From: an uncultured Pseudomonadota bacterium
GTDB lineage: Bacteria; Pseudomonadota; Alphaproteobacteria; RF32; CAG-239
Direction of reading: 5' to 3'
Assembly (NCBI GenBank): GCA_902767055.1
Contig: CACXFX010000059.1
Location: forward strand, 1-14,047
DNA: 14,047 nucleotides
Shown: one piece after another, positions 13,520 through 14,047 of the stretch
How positions within the stretch are numbered: position 1 is the stretch's first letter
How the letters are laid out: every line of letters starts with the position of its first letter
Notes under the pieces: generated by a model
What the model was told of the DNA's origin: nothing
Database searches by the model: none
What the model saw: the letters and a program-made list of their open reading frames with translations, nothing else
Position numbers and translations under genes: made by a program

Positions 13520-14047
13520 ATGAGACCGATTTTGGGCGCGATTTTGTCTGTATCATCATTGACATTAAATGATGAGGAAAAACGTTTATTTGAAAGATAT
13601 AATCCGCTTGGTGTGGCTCTTTTCGGACGCAATTTAAATGATATTGAACAAGTTAAGGCATTAATTAAAAATATAAAAGAAACGATCGGGCGCGATGATG
13701 TCTTAATTGCGCTTGACGAAGAAGGCGGGCGAGTCGATCGCTTAAAACAAATCAGAGGGCATAAACTGGCTTCGCAAAGTATTTTAGGTAAAATCGGTTC
13801 TTGTCAAATGATTAAAAATCACGTTCAAATCGTGGCTTCTGAAATGCAAAATATAGGTGCCAATTTTAATTTTGCGCCGGTACTTGATTTGGATTATAAA
13901 AATACGACGCTTGCCTTAAAATCTCGCTCATTTAGCAGTGGTGCGAAAAAAGTATCCAACCTCGGTAAAGTGATGTGGAAGGCTTATGTCAAAGAAGGGG
14001 TTTGCCCGTGCATGAAACATTTGCCCGGGCATGGGCGTGCGCAAAAT
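13520..14047 (+). CDS. nagZ: Beta-N-acetylhexosaminidase NagZ, N-terminal part (partial)
   Basis: The first 176 residues of a glycoside hydrolase family 3 enzyme; the 3' end lies beyond the window. NagZ removes N-acetylglucosamine from anhydromuropeptides in cytoplasmic peptidoglycan recycling. Visible motifs are GVALFGRN (31-38), ALDEEGGRVDRL (64-75), NFNFAPVLDLD (115-125), RSF (136-138) and KHLPGHGRA (166-174), all in family order. The catalytic residues further downstream cannot be checked. The ATG lies 10 bases after the SPOR gene stop with AAAGG upstream. The PGHGRA form of the motif is common in alphaproteobacterial NagZ. The usual length is about 330-340, so roughly half is present. 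Confidence 0.94.
   Translation, partial: MRPILGAILSVSSLTLNDEEKRLFERYNPLGVALFGRNLNDIEQVKALIKNIKETIGRDDVLIALDEEGGRVDRLKQIRGHKLASQSILGKIGSCQMIKNHVQIVASEMQNIGANFNFAPVLDLDYKNTTLALKSRSFSSGAKKVSNLGKVMWKAYVKEGVCPCMKHLPGHGRAQN

Overview
The window looks like chromosomal DNA from a low-GC (about 40 %) alphaproteobacterium. The best evidence for that group is the SPOR-domain protein with a PGGMDIQNQDK-type motif directly upstream of nagZ, a neighbourhood typical of Alphaproteobacteria. A BspA-like leucine-rich-repeat protein and a VirD4-type coupling protein suggest a host-associated lineage, such as the uncultured gut alphaproteobacteria. That placement is inference from gene content; no 16S or other decisive marker lies in the window.

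Layout. (1) 1-180: the 3' end of rplL (ribosomal protein L7/L12) and a bidirectional rho-independent terminator; rpoB does not follow. (2) 197-8261, minus strand: six tightly packed genes read from 8261 down to 197. In transcription order they encode an acidic soluble protein (303 aa), a large helical soluble protein (711 aa), a two-TM membrane protein (165 aa), a two-TM protein with a long charged linker and a folded C-terminal domain (475 aa), a VirD4/TraG-type ATPase (734 aa) and a six-TM membrane protein (241 aa). Only the ATPase belongs to a recognisable family. The two two-TM proteins are paralogous to each other over about 80 residues. (3) 8361-9326, plus strand: rluD, divergent from the six-gene operon. 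(4) 9333-10259, minus strand: a secreted BspA-like LRR protein. It is preceded by a near-consensus promoter and a roughly 300-nt, gene-free, hairpin-rich stretch that looks like a structured leader or non-coding RNA. (5) 10656-12514, minus strand: xthA (exonuclease III) overlapping by 4 nt an S41 peptidase that appears to lack a PDZ domain. (6) 12631-14047, plus strand: SPOR-domain protein and the 5' part of nagZ.

How it works together (inference). The 939-8261 operon reads as a self-contained type IV coupling module: an inner-membrane ATPase, two small membrane partners and two soluble cytoplasmic proteins that could act as adaptors or substrates, in the way DotL works with DotM and DotN. 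No VirB/Dot channel gene or relaxase is present here, so the rest of the machine must be encoded elsewhere. The two strongest candidates for undescribed biology are this coupling-protein operon with its unrecognised partners and the structured RNA upstream of the LRR gene.
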